This document shows positions 1-6,653 of a DNA stretch of 16,203 nucleotides, piece by piece. The stretch lies in assembly GCA_002712305.1 (NCBI GenBank), contig PATE01000046.1:1-16203 (forward strand). The letters run 5' to 3'. Source of the DNA: Gemmatimonadota bacterium. GTDB taxonomy: Bacteria > Latescibacterota > UBA2968 > UBA8231. Made by a program: the position numbers and the translations under genes. The notes beneath the pieces were generated by a model that was given only the letters and a program-made list of their open reading frames with translations, ran no database searches and was not told where the DNA came from. The stretch's first letter is position 1; each line of letters opens with the position of its first letter.

Positions 1-24
1 TCTATGGGATCAGCGTCATCCGCC

Positions 25-1281
25 TCAAGTAGACGTCGCGGCGTCAGCTGGTTCGAGGACGATCCCTTCCCGTTCGAGGCGTTCGAACATCGTGTGGTAC
101 TGCGTTGAACCGTCGTCGTCCCAATACTCTGTTTCGATGGGTGAGACATAACTCATCGGGATCAGCGGACGAGTATCGGGTCGCACCATGAACATGGCGT
201 TGTCGGGGTCGGCCATGTTGTACATGCGTGTGCCGTTGTCGAAGCGGGACTTGACGATCCACCTGGCTGGGCGCGGGGCGTTTAGATTTTCCAGGCGCTC
301 GAGTTCGGCCTGGTCGAGAGTGAGACCGAGGCCAGGCGTTTCGGGAACGCGCACGAAACCGTTGACCGGCTCGAGGCGCTCTTTGACGACATCACTCTTC
401 CATGTCTCGACATCGCAGAGGTGATGGAAGTTCGCTGACGGAAACGCGGCCATCATATGCATGGCCATGGCGCGGGTGATGTGGCCGCCGACGTTCTGCA
501 TCATGAAGGGCGTGTTGGCGGCGGCAAAGAGTCCCGCACGCCGTATCGCCTCGCCAATTTTCATATAGCCGAGCATGTACGCGTCCGCCGGACGACGATA
601 GATCTCGTACGTCGCTTCAGTCGGGTAATGATGGAGGATGATGGGTCTGCGCGAGCGCCGTCGTAGCTCGACATAGCCGTCGATGTCCGCACCCGGCAGC
701 GGATCCTCAAAACAGCCGGCGATGTCATAAGTAGACAGCCTGTCGAGAAGCTCAGGCATGTGGTCGTTCGTGCCGTGGTTGGTGAAATCGTAGTGAATGC
801 GGAACCCTGTTGGCGCAACATCCTGCATGGCTTCGGTCTGGTCGATGACATTCTCGAAGGGTGTGAGGTGAAACTTCATCCACGTGTATCCCTGGGAAGC
901 GTAGGTGGTCACCGCCTCGGCCATGCGACGGGGATGGGTAGACACGGTCCAGCTTCCCACGGGTACCCAGGACCGGTGTTTCTGACCGAACAGTTTGTAC
1001 ACCGGCACGCCAGCCGCTTTGCCCATGAGATCGTACATGGCCGTACCCAGGCCGACGGAAGTCTCGTCACCGATCCACTCGAAGGGATTGGAACCCACAT
1101 ACCTGTCGACGACTTCCTCGGGCTCGCGCTCACGGCTTTCGCCAAGGCCTATGAGTCCGTTGTCGGTGTGGGCCACGTAGATTGTCCGGTACAGAGGTCC
1201 GTAGTAGTGGTTCAGCTGGTAAGCCGTCCAATCACAGTATTCGAGGGTGATGTCGTGAACCTCGATCTCGGTAACTTTCAC
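25..1281 (-). CDS. Enolase-superfamily (mandelate racemase/muconate lactonizing-like) protein with divergent active site
   Basis: I start this 418-residue protein at the GTG at 1281 because a GAGAGG ribosome site (1287-1292) sits 5 nt upstream and homology-like sequence (VKVTEIEVHDITLEY) begins there; the frame stays open to 1401, but that extension has no family character. The order of elements fits the superfamily: N-terminal capping region (1-105), then a barrel with K136-F-H138 at the KxK position, D165 as first metal ligand (RIHYDF) and E192 as second (FEDPLP). The third ligand, normally Glu or Asp, appears to be H217 or H218 (PIILHHYP), and the usual 'D..r.GGit' strand reads LGYMKIGEAIRRAG. 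About 80 C-terminal residues extend past the usual end. Members typically abstract a proton alpha to a carboxylate in sugar-acid dehydration or racemisation. The substrate here is unknown and loss of canonical chemistry is possible. Divergent from the NHL gene. Confidence 0.85.
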   Translation of the reverse strand: MKVTEIEVHDITLEYCDWTAYQLNHYYGPLYRTIYVAHTDNGLIGLGESREREPEEVVDRYVGSNPFEWIGDETSVGLGTAMYDLMGKAAGVPVYKLFGQKHRSWVPVGSWTVSTHPRRMAEAVTTYASQGYTWMKFHLTPFENVIDQTEAMQDVAPTGFRIHYDFTNHGTNDHMPELLDRLSTYDIAGCFEDPLPGADIDGYVELRRRSRRPIILHHYPTEATYEIYRRPADAYMLGYMKIGEAIRRAGLFAAANTPFMMQNVGGHITRAMAMHMMAAFPSANFHHLCDVETWKSDVVKERLEPVNGFVRVPETPGLGLTLDQAELERLENLNAPRPARWIVKSRFDNGTRMYNMADPDNAMFMVRPDTRPLIPMSYVSPIETEYWDDDGSTQYHTMFERLEREGIVLEPADAATST

Positions 1282-1286
1282 AGCAG

Positions 1287-1292
1287 CCTCTC
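1287..1292 (-). promoter_or_regulatory. Ribosome binding site GAGAGG deciding a GTG start
   Basis: Read on the minus strand, GAGAGG lies 5 nt before GTG at 1281. It supports that start over the longer open frame reaching 1401. Confidence 0.55.
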
Positions 1293-1299
1293 GTGTCCT

Positions 1300-1319
1300 T
1301 CGTAAGGAGTTGCTTACGA
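1300..1319. promoter_or_regulatory. Inverted repeat, possible operator or 5' leader hairpin
   Basis: TCGTAAG (1300-1306) and CTTACGA (1313-1319) are perfect 7-bp inverted arms around a 6-bp spacer. They lie in the divergent interval between the enolase-superfamily gene and the NHL gene, about 8 nt upstream of the ribosome site of the former. The symmetry suits a dimeric repressor site. In RNA it could fold into a small hairpin next to the ribosome site. No regulator gene is in the window to pair it with. Confidence 0.35.
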
Positions 1320-1502
1320 CGTTGTCTGTCATCCGGAACAATAGTCTAGGATCGACAGCGGTGCCGCCGCGTTGGCCTGACAAGGCCGCGACAAACGTCA
1401 CCAGCAGATGCTGCGAGCTGATTCGAGGCGGGCTCGGGTTTTTCGTTCATTCGATCTGGCGCGGTGGTGCTGATCGCGTACCACAAGAGTCATATCAGAC
1501 AT

Positions 1503-1508
1503 GGGAGG
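1503..1508 (+). promoter_or_regulatory. Ribosome binding site GGGAGG deciding the NHL gene start
   Basis: GGGAGG lies 7 nt upstream of the ATG at 1516. It overlaps the alternative ATG at 1501, which itself has no ribosome site, so 1516 is preferred. Confidence 0.6.
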
Positions 1509-1515
1509 CATCAAG

Positions 1516-2538
1516 ATGGCTGAAGATAGCTCCTGGGAATACGCACTCGACCTGGAACGCGAGGCGAAGGCGAATACGGGGCCGGCGGTGCTGGGCGAAG
1601 GGAACTTTAAGTACGAGGTGTCGGGGAAGAACTGGGGAAATCTGCCGGAGGATTGGTATTACAAGGAAGCAACGTCTGTGGCGGTGAACTCGAAGGGGCA
1701 GGTGTACATCTTCAACCGGGGCACACATCCGATGTTGGTGCTGGGCCGCGAGGGTAACGTGGAGAGCTGGTGGGGCGATGGCGTGTTCGGCAACCCGCAC
1801 GGGGTGACGATCGGCCCGGATGACACGGTGTTCTGCGTTGACAATGGAGACAGCACGGTACGGAAGTTCACGGCAGATGGGAAGCTGCTGATGACATTAG
1901 GCACGCCAAACAGACCGTCGAGCAAAATGAGTGGGGAGCCGTTTTGCCTGCCGACACACGTGGCCATCGACAAGCGCAATGGGGATTTCTACGTGGCGGA
2001 CGGATACTCGAATGCCCGAGTGCACAAGTACGATCCGAACGGGAAGTACCTGTTCTCGTTTGGTGAGTCCGGTACGGGGGAGGGGCAGTTCAACATCGTC
2101 CACAACATCGACACGGACAGAAATGGCTACCTGTATGTGGCGGACCGGGAGAATCACCGCGTGCAGATCTTCAGTCCGGAGGGGAAATACGAGACGCAAT
2201 GGAACAACCTGTCGCGGGTTGCAGCTATCTATATCGACTCACGGGGGGGTGAGGAAACGGCGTATGTGGGGGAGTATTTCTGCGGTATCGGGTCGAATGA
2301 CATCGGCAGGGATCTGGGACCCAGGGTGACGATGATGAGTCTGGATGGGAAGGTGTTGGGGAGGGCGGGGCGGGAGTCGTACGGGGATGAGACAGGGAGG
2401 TTCTATTCACCGCACGGGCTGGCAGTGGACGCGCATGGGGATATCTATGTGGCGGAGGTGTCGTGGAGTGACTACGGGAGCCAGATGGAGCCGCCTCGGG
2501 AGCTGCGGTCGATGCAGAAGCTTGTGAAGGTACCCTAG
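1516..2538 (+). CDS. NHL-repeat beta-propeller, peptidyl-alpha-hydroxyglycine amidating lyase (PAL)-like
   Basis: Starting at ATG 1516 gives 340 residues with no signal peptide. It is built of NHL repeats ending in strands such as GDFYVADGYSNARV and YLYVADRENHRVQIF. Against animal PAL recalled from memory it keeps, in order (numbering from ATG 1516), R68 (FNRGTH), H95 (NPHGV), Y164 (DGYSN), H196 (IVHNI), R211 (ADRENHR) and H300 (SPHGL). These match the three zinc-binding His and the Tyr/Arg catalytic residues of PAL, which cleaves peptidyl-alpha-hydroxyglycine to an amide plus glyoxylate. Activity is inferred, and many bacterial NHL proteins have unknown roles. The Kelch gene follows after 37 nt, so the two are probably co-transcribed. 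Codon use is odd: near the 3' end 11 of 15 Gly codons are GGG, unlike the neighbour. Confidence 0.85.
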   Translation: MAEDSSWEYALDLEREAKANTGPAVLGEGNFKYEVSGKNWGNLPEDWYYKEATSVAVNSKGQVYIFNRGTHPMLVLGREGNVESWWGDGVFGNPHGVTIGPDDTVFCVDNGDSTVRKFTADGKLLMTLGTPNRPSSKMSGEPFCLPTHVAIDKRNGDFYVADGYSNARVHKYDPNGKYLFSFGESGTGEGQFNIVHNIDTDRNGYLYVADRENHRVQIFSPEGKYETQWNNLSRVAAIYIDSRGGEETAYVGEYFCGIGSNDIGRDLGPRVTMMSLDGKVLGRAGRESYGDETGRFYSPHGLAVDAHGDIYVAEVSWSDYGSQMEPPRELRSMQKLVKVP

Positions 2539-2575
2539 CGTCAACTCATCGCCGCGTCTGCGAACGGATTTTCGA

Positions 2576-3493
2576 ATGAAGACCCACTGGCAATTGATCG
2601 ACAGCGCTGCGAAGTGGCCGCCGCGAGATTCAGCGGGTGCAGTCGTATTCGATGAGCAGCTGTGGCTTATAGGCGGTTTCACGCTTGCTGACGGTACTTT
2701 TCGGCGTCTCAGAGACGTGTGGCGCTCCGCTGATGGACGGCGTTGGAACCGCCTGGTCGTCGAGGCACCGTGGGCTGCTCGCAATCTGTCGGGCTGCGTG
2801 GTGTTCGAGGACCGGCTCTACCTGATGGGTGGTTTCGACGGCGTTCGCACACTGGCTGATGTGTGGTGTTCGACGGACGGAATATCCTGGGAGTGCGTCG
2901 CGTCGCACACACCCTGGGGTGCGAGAGGCGCCTTCGGCTGTGTCGTCTACGATGGCCGTCTCTGGGTGTTTGGAGGGCTCGAGTGGGAGGGTCGCCGACA
3001 CCATGCCGATGTGTGGTCGAGCACCGACGGCGTTAACTGGGAGCAGGTCGAAGCGCGTGCCAGTTGGGGGGAGCGAGCCATGTTCCCTGCCGTCGTGCAC
3101 GACGAGGCCATGTGGGTGCTCGGAGGCGGCAACTATCACGACCCGACAGCCAGCGTCTCTGATGTGTGGCGCTCGTCTGACGGTGTCAGATGGGAACGGA
3201 TCACACCCGAGGCGGGTTGGGCGCCACGACGCTTCCATAAGGCGGTCTCCCACGACGGTGCGTTGTGGGTGTTGGGGGGTGCGACGGTGGGTTCGATCAA
3301 TCAGCGGGACGTGTGGATGACACGCACGGGTCGGGACTGGAAATGCGTGGACGATCCGGCGCCTTGGGACGTCCGCCACGAGTTCGGATTGTTGCCGGCG
3401 TGGGGACGCGTTTGGCTTCTAGGTGGTTTCAGCGGCGAGATCGCCGGCAACATCATCTACAATGACATCTGGCGGATGGAGGTCATCTCTTGA
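2576..3493 (+). CDS. Kelch-like six-bladed beta-propeller protein
   Basis: A 305-residue protein of about 50-residue repeats. Each has a 'W/L-W-v-x-GG' strand (GG at 33-34, 85-86, 133-134, 183-184, 234-235, 283-284) followed by 'DVW.S.DG..W' (for example 47-57, 95-105, 145-155, 196-206, 245-255). The N-terminal THWQLI supplies the last strand missing after the C-terminal NDIWRM, so the sixth blade looks closed by a Velcro strand. No signal peptide or membrane segment is visible. Kelch propellers bind proteins or act as carbohydrate oxidases or sialate mutarotases; nothing here decides between these. There is no clear ribosome site before ATG 2576, so translation may be coupled to the NHL gene. 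The Gfo/Idh gene follows after 41 nt. Gly codons are mostly GGT, GGC or GGA. Confidence 0.85.
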   Translation: MKTHWQLIDSAAKWPPRDSAGAVVFDEQLWLIGGFTLADGTFRRLRDVWRSADGRRWNRLVVEAPWAARNLSGCVVFEDRLYLMGGFDGVRTLADVWCSTDGISWECVASHTPWGARGAFGCVVYDGRLWVFGGLEWEGRRHHADVWSSTDGVNWEQVEARASWGERAMFPAVVHDEAMWVLGGGNYHDPTASVSDVWRSSDGVRWERITPEAGWAPRRFHKAVSHDGALWVLGGATVGSINQRDVWMTRTGRDWKCVDDPAPWDVRHEFGLLPAWGRVWLLGGFSGEIAGNIIYNDIWRMEVIS

Positions 3494-3518
3494 GACACTC
3501 GGTCGGCGCGCCTTCAGC

Positions 3519-3524
3519 AAGGAG
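3519..3524 (+). promoter_or_regulatory. Ribosome binding site AAGGAG for the Gfo/Idh gene
   Basis: AAGGAG lies 10 nt upstream of ATG 3535, within the 41-nt gap after the Kelch gene. Confidence 0.55.
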
Positions 3525-3534
3525 ACACGTGTAG

Positions 3535-4533
3535 ATGCAACCTGTTCGAGTGGGGGTCATCGGCCTCGGTCGATTCGGCGCATTGCATGCGAAGGTCTGG
3601 GCCCAGCTGCCCCATGTGGAGCTCGTCGGTCTCTGCTCTCGATCGGAGGACAGGTGTCGAGAGGTCGCCTCCGCCTGCGGACATCCGGTCTGCTACTCCG
3701 ATCCGGAAGTGTTGCTTGAGGCCGATCTCGATGCCGTCGCAATCGTCACCGATGTCGAGCGCCACACGCCGATCGCCCTGGAGGCGATGCGGCAGGGCAA
3801 ACACGTCTTCTGCGAGATCCTCGTGACGCCCGATCTCGAAGAGACGGACCAACTCATCGAGACCGCTCAGCAGAACGAGATGCTGTTCATGCCCGGCTTT
3901 CTCGAGCGCTTTGATGTGCGTCGCGCCGAGGCCAAGCGCCGGGTGTCGGAAGGAGAGATGGGACCCCTCGTGTCGCTCTATGGCCGGCGCAACATCTGGC
4001 GAGGGGTCCTCGATGAGCCACGGTTCCGCCCCTACCCGTTGATCCTGCAACCTGGGATCCACACGATCGACCAGTTGCTGTGGCTTGCAGACGAGCAGGT
4101 GACGGAGGTTTACGCCCGTTCGCGAAGCCTCGTCGAAGTTGACCGTCCCGACGCATGGTGGGTGATGCTCACTTTCGAAAGCGGACTGGTTGGTGTGATC
4201 GAGCAGAGCTGGTTCGTGCCGGACCAACGATTGTACTGGTCGGACGTACACCTCGAGATCGTGGGTACGAAGGGCACGGCCCACATCCAGGAGCCCAGTG
4301 ACGCGGGGTGGATCTGGACGGGTGAGGCGGTGGAGGCACCGGATGTCTTCCTCGCGCCCCAGGTCCACGGCCGGATCACGGGAGCCCTGGAGGCCGAGTT
4401 GGCCCACTTCGCCGATTGTGTCGCCGGTGGACGAACCCCGCTCTGCACGCTGGAGGACGCGCGAGCTTCGCTTGCCGTGGGTCTTGCCGTCGTCGAGTCG
4501 GCGCGCACGGGTCAGGCGTTGACGATGTGTTGA
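3535..4533 (+). CDS. Gfo/Idh/MocA family NAD(P)-dependent oxidoreductase with altered EKP motif
   Basis: 332 residues, the usual length for the family. A Rossmann fold opens with G10-L-G12-R-F-G15 (VGVIGLGRFG) for NAD(P) binding. The substrate half carries H176 and D179 (GIHTIDQLLWL), the conserved His/Asp site of the family, and later a GTKGTAHI strand. The motif normally reading CEKP is C93-E94-I95-L96, so the Lys that usually contacts cofactor and substrate is absent. Members oxidise or reduce hydroxyls of sugars, inositols or sugar acids; substrate unknown. It is the third gene of a plus-strand run after the NHL and Kelch genes and converges on the NIPSNAP-like gene with a 60-nt gap, in which I see no clear terminator. 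Confidence 0.9.
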   Translation: MQPVRVGVIGLGRFGALHAKVWAQLPHVELVGLCSRSEDRCREVASACGHPVCYSDPEVLLEADLDAVAIVTDVERHTPIALEAMRQGKHVFCEILVTPDLEETDQLIETAQQNEMLFMPGFLERFDVRRAEAKRRVSEGEMGPLVSLYGRRNIWRGVLDEPRFRPYPLILQPGIHTIDQLLWLADEQVTEVYARSRSLVEVDRPDAWWVMLTFESGLVGVIEQSWFVPDQRLYWSDVHLEIVGTKGTAHIQEPSDAGWIWTGEAVEAPDVFLAPQVHGRITGALEAELAHFADCVAGGRTPLCTLEDARASLAVGLAVVESARTGQALTMC

Positions 4534-4593
4534 GCGAGACGACTCCAGACCCGGTCATCAGAAGGCCGTGGCGACGTCGGTGGCGGGTGATCA

Positions 4594-5202
4594 CTACAGG
4601 ATTTCCTGTCCGAAGTCCGCGTAGGTTCCCACCGTCTCCAAGACCACCGGTCGACTGATCCCACTCAACTCATCAGCAATCTCAGCCAGCGAGGCGAAGT
4701 CTGGGATTGTCCAGATGGCGAGGCCGCCCGGGTCGGGGGCGAGTTTCCCGATTCGATGGGCCAGCAGGTTGAGTACGAAGTCAGGGTGCTGTTCGGCTCG
4801 CTCCTGGTAAAAGCGGGCGACCTTTTCGAGCGGCTCGTAGGCCGAGAAATACTCGGCGTAGTACGTCCCATTGCGCCCTTGTTGGGGTTCGAGAAGTGGC
4901 TCGTAGCACCCGGCGACGTCGATCCTGGCGACCTGAAAGAACGGTTGCTCCGTCTCCTCAGCTTCGCCGCTTCTGAAGATTCGGTCCCACTCGTCGAGGC
5001 GATGGAGGCCGTCATCAGGTGTGTGCCAGACGCTCATATACCCAGGGTCCGGCCCCAGTCTCCAGGTTCGCCCGACGGACAGAACCAGATCGTCCTCGAA
5101 TCCGCTGTCCCACCCCTGCTGCCCTCGGCCGGCCTGTCTTCTGAAGGTTTCCAGATCGACGCCCGGGAGCCGACTGATGTACTCGATGTAGATAAGCCCC
5201 AT
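4594..5202 (-). CDS. Tandem ferredoxin-fold protein, NIPSNAP/EthD-like (two dimeric alpha-beta barrel repeats)
   Basis: 202 residues starting at ATG 5202, with CTGGAG (5209-5214) 6 nt upstream. It is an internal duplication: residues about 3-100 and 113-202 each begin with a beta strand (LIYIEYIS, TYYAEYFS) followed by a helix. Both contain the block 'R...L.PDPG....W..PD' (45-63 and 150-168, 9 of 19 residues identical). This layout resembles NIPSNAP or EthD dimeric alpha-beta barrel proteins, where two such units form one barrel, so this protein may form a barrel within one chain. Function unknown; some relatives are mono-oxygenases or stress proteins. It is soluble, lies 24 nt downstream of the second Gfo/Idh gene and is probably co-transcribed with it. 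Confidence 0.8.
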   Translation of the reverse strand: MGLIYIEYISRLPGVDLETFRRQAGRGQQGWDSGFEDDLVLSVGRTWRLGPDPGYMSVWHTPDDGLHRLDEWDRIFRSGEAEETEQPFFQVARIDVAGCYEPLLEPQQGRNGTYYAEYFSAYEPLEKVARFYQERAEQHPDFVLNLLAHRIGKLAPDPGGLAIWTIPDFASLAEIADELSGISRPVVLETVGTYADFGQEIL

Positions 5203-5226
5203 GCAGATCTCCAGTGAATGTGCGGC

Positions 5227-6306
5227 CTAGGATGAAGAGGTCATCTCGACCTCAGTACCACATGCTGCAGACTGGTATAGTGCGTCCATCAGACGCTGAA
5301 TGCGGATGATTTCCGCACCGGAAACGGGTGCCTCTTCCTCTTCGCGAATGGCTTGAAGGAATCCGTTGATGAGAGGCTTCATGTCGTAGTCGCAGGCCTT
5401 CACCGTGCCCTCGGAAGGCGTATTGTCGCGCCAGGTTTCGCCGTCATCGAGCCAGATCCCGATCGGCGAAAGGCTTGCGGCGCCCCGGTCCGTGAGGAAC
5501 GCCCAACCTTCACGTTGTGCCATCGGCGGCTGCAGGTGGTTCGCCTCGACCGTCAATACCGTGCCTCCCGCAAGCCGAATAAACCCAATGGCGAAGTCTT
5601 CGAAGGTGGGATCGATCGAATCGGTGTCGATCGGTTCTGCCCAGGAACCAGCAGCTTCCGGGTAGTTCAGCACGCGCTGGTGAGAAAAGGCACTGGCCGT
5701 AACCGGCTCGGGGTTCCCAAGAACCCAGAGCGCGAGATCGAGATTGTGAATGGTCCAGTGTGCAAGCACGCCGCTTCCGTAGGGGGTCTTCGACCGATGC
5801 ACGACGCCAGGTAGTCCGTGCGCCGATCCTCCCCATGTTCGAACCGCGTGAACGTGGCCAAGGTCGCCTCTGGCGATCCGATCCTTCAGGTAGCGCGCCT
5901 CTTCCCAGTAGCGATACTCGAAGCAGATGCTCAAGAGTCGGTCGTTGTGTTCTGCCGCTTGAACCATCTGCGCCGCTTCAGCCGCATCATTTGCTACGGG
6001 TTTCTCGCAGAGGACGTGACAGCCAGCGTCGAGGCAGCGGACGGTAAGGTCGAGATGGCTGGACGGCAATGTCGCGATGCTGACGGCATCTGGCTTCGTC
6101 TTGGACAGCATCTCGTCCACGTCCTCGAAGGCCGGGACGCCGAAATGGCTGGCGGCAGAGCGGGCACGCTCGGCGTCGAGGTCACAGACGCCAACCAGTC
6201 TGCACAGGCCTGCCGAGGCGGCGGCCTCATAGGCGGGCAAATGCTGAGTTGTGGCAATCGCACCGCAGCCGATGAGAGCAACTCGGGTCGGGTTCACGGT
6301 ATTCAT
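5227..6306 (-). CDS. Gfo/Idh/MocA family NAD(P)-dependent oxidoreductase (canonical EKP)
   Basis: 359 residues. The N-terminal Rossmann domain has G13-C-G15-A-I-A18 (ALIGCGAIA), and D42 (GVCDLD) ends the second strand, which favours NAD(H). C100-E101-K102-P103 is the intact EKP motif. H187 and D190 (WTIHNLDLALW) form the His/Asp substrate site. The C-terminal helix region (EDFAIGFIRL, then PLINGFLQAIREEEEAPVSG) is standard for the family. The substrate is probably a sugar or sugar acid and cannot be named. No good ribosome site precedes ATG 6306. It is the first gene of a minus-strand pair with the NIPSNAP-like gene and divergent from the C45 hydrolase gene. It is only distantly similar to the plus-strand Gfo/Idh protein at 3535-4533, so the two are not a recent duplication. 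Confidence 0.9.
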   Translation of the reverse strand: MNTVNPTRVALIGCGAIATTQHLPAYEAAASAGLCRLVGVCDLDAERARSAASHFGVPAFEDVDEMLSKTKPDAVSIATLPSSHLDLTVRCLDAGCHVLCEKPVANDAAEAAQMVQAAEHNDRLLSICFEYRYWEEARYLKDRIARGDLGHVHAVRTWGGSAHGLPGVVHRSKTPYGSGVLAHWTIHNLDLALWVLGNPEPVTASAFSHQRVLNYPEAAGSWAEPIDTDSIDPTFEDFAIGFIRLAGGTVLTVEANHLQPPMAQREGWAFLTDRGAASLSPIGIWLDDGETWRDNTPSEGTVKACDYDMKPLINGFLQAIREEEEAPVSGAEIIRIQRLMDALYQSAACGTEVEMTSSS

Positions 6307-6465
6307 GGAGTCGGTTAACGTTGAAAGAGGCCAAGACCTGTTGGTCGATGGCTATGCTTGCACAACTCTTCTGTAAACGGCTTCTGCTCGGCAGACGTTA
6401 GTGAGGCCCCTTGAGGCATGCAACGACACATCAAATCGACGGCATTCAGCGCCCCCTGTCGAGGC

Positions 6466-6510
6466 GTCGCGAATCGCAGGGTCGTGAGTCGCTCGGTCGT
6501 GAATTGCGGC
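6466..6510. repeat. Three tandem imperfect 15-bp repeats
   Basis: Units GTCGCGAATCGCAGG (6466-6480), GTCGTGAGTCGCTCG (6481-6495) and GTCGTGAATTGCGGC (6496-6510) abut with an exact 15-bp period and share the pattern GTCGyGArTyGC. They do not continue on either side. Placed mid-way in a divergent promoter region, they could be an iterated operator, but a chance simple repeat is also possible. Confidence 0.45.
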
Positions 6511-6640
6511 TGGATTGTCTGGCTGGATCTGCCTTGATTCAGACATCTCCCGAGCCAAGCGAGACCCTTGCCGCCATGTCGAATCACACACTTCCAGCGT
6601 TCCACCAGCTTCGCGACTGCCCCAACCCACACGCGTAAAC

Positions 6641-6645
6641 GGGAG
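6641..6645 (+). promoter_or_regulatory. Ribosome binding site GGGAG deciding a GTG start
   Basis: GGGAG lies 8 nt before the GTG at 6654, supporting initiation at GTG rather than at an internal ATG. Confidence 0.55.
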
Positions 6646-6653
6646 ATCTGACC

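Larger units (their letters stand above)
6307..6653. other. 347-bp divergent intergenic region without a supported gene
   Basis: This gap separates the minus-strand Gfo/Idh gene from the plus-strand C45 hydrolase gene. Open frames crossing it have no recognisable domain or good start. It holds three tandem 15-bp repeats (6466-6510) and the ribosome site of the C45 gene. It must contain promoters for both directions, but I find no convincing -35/-10 pair. Confidence 0.6.

Noticed and set aside
760-1305. 181-residue plus-strand open frame
   Set aside because: Lies wholly antisense to the enolase-superfamily gene; no domain features and composition of a shadow frame.
1282-1401. N-terminal extension of the enolase-superfamily frame to 1401
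   Set aside because: The extra 40 residues have no family similarity and the GAGAGG site supports GTG 1281.
3514-4407. 297-residue minus-strand open frame
   Set aside because: Antisense to the Gfo/Idh gene, whose Rossmann and His/Asp motifs are clear; the antisense protein has no recognisable motif.
4756-5217. 153-residue plus-strand open frame
   Set aside because: Antisense to the duplicated NIPSNAP-like gene, which has a ribosome site and internal repeats supporting it.
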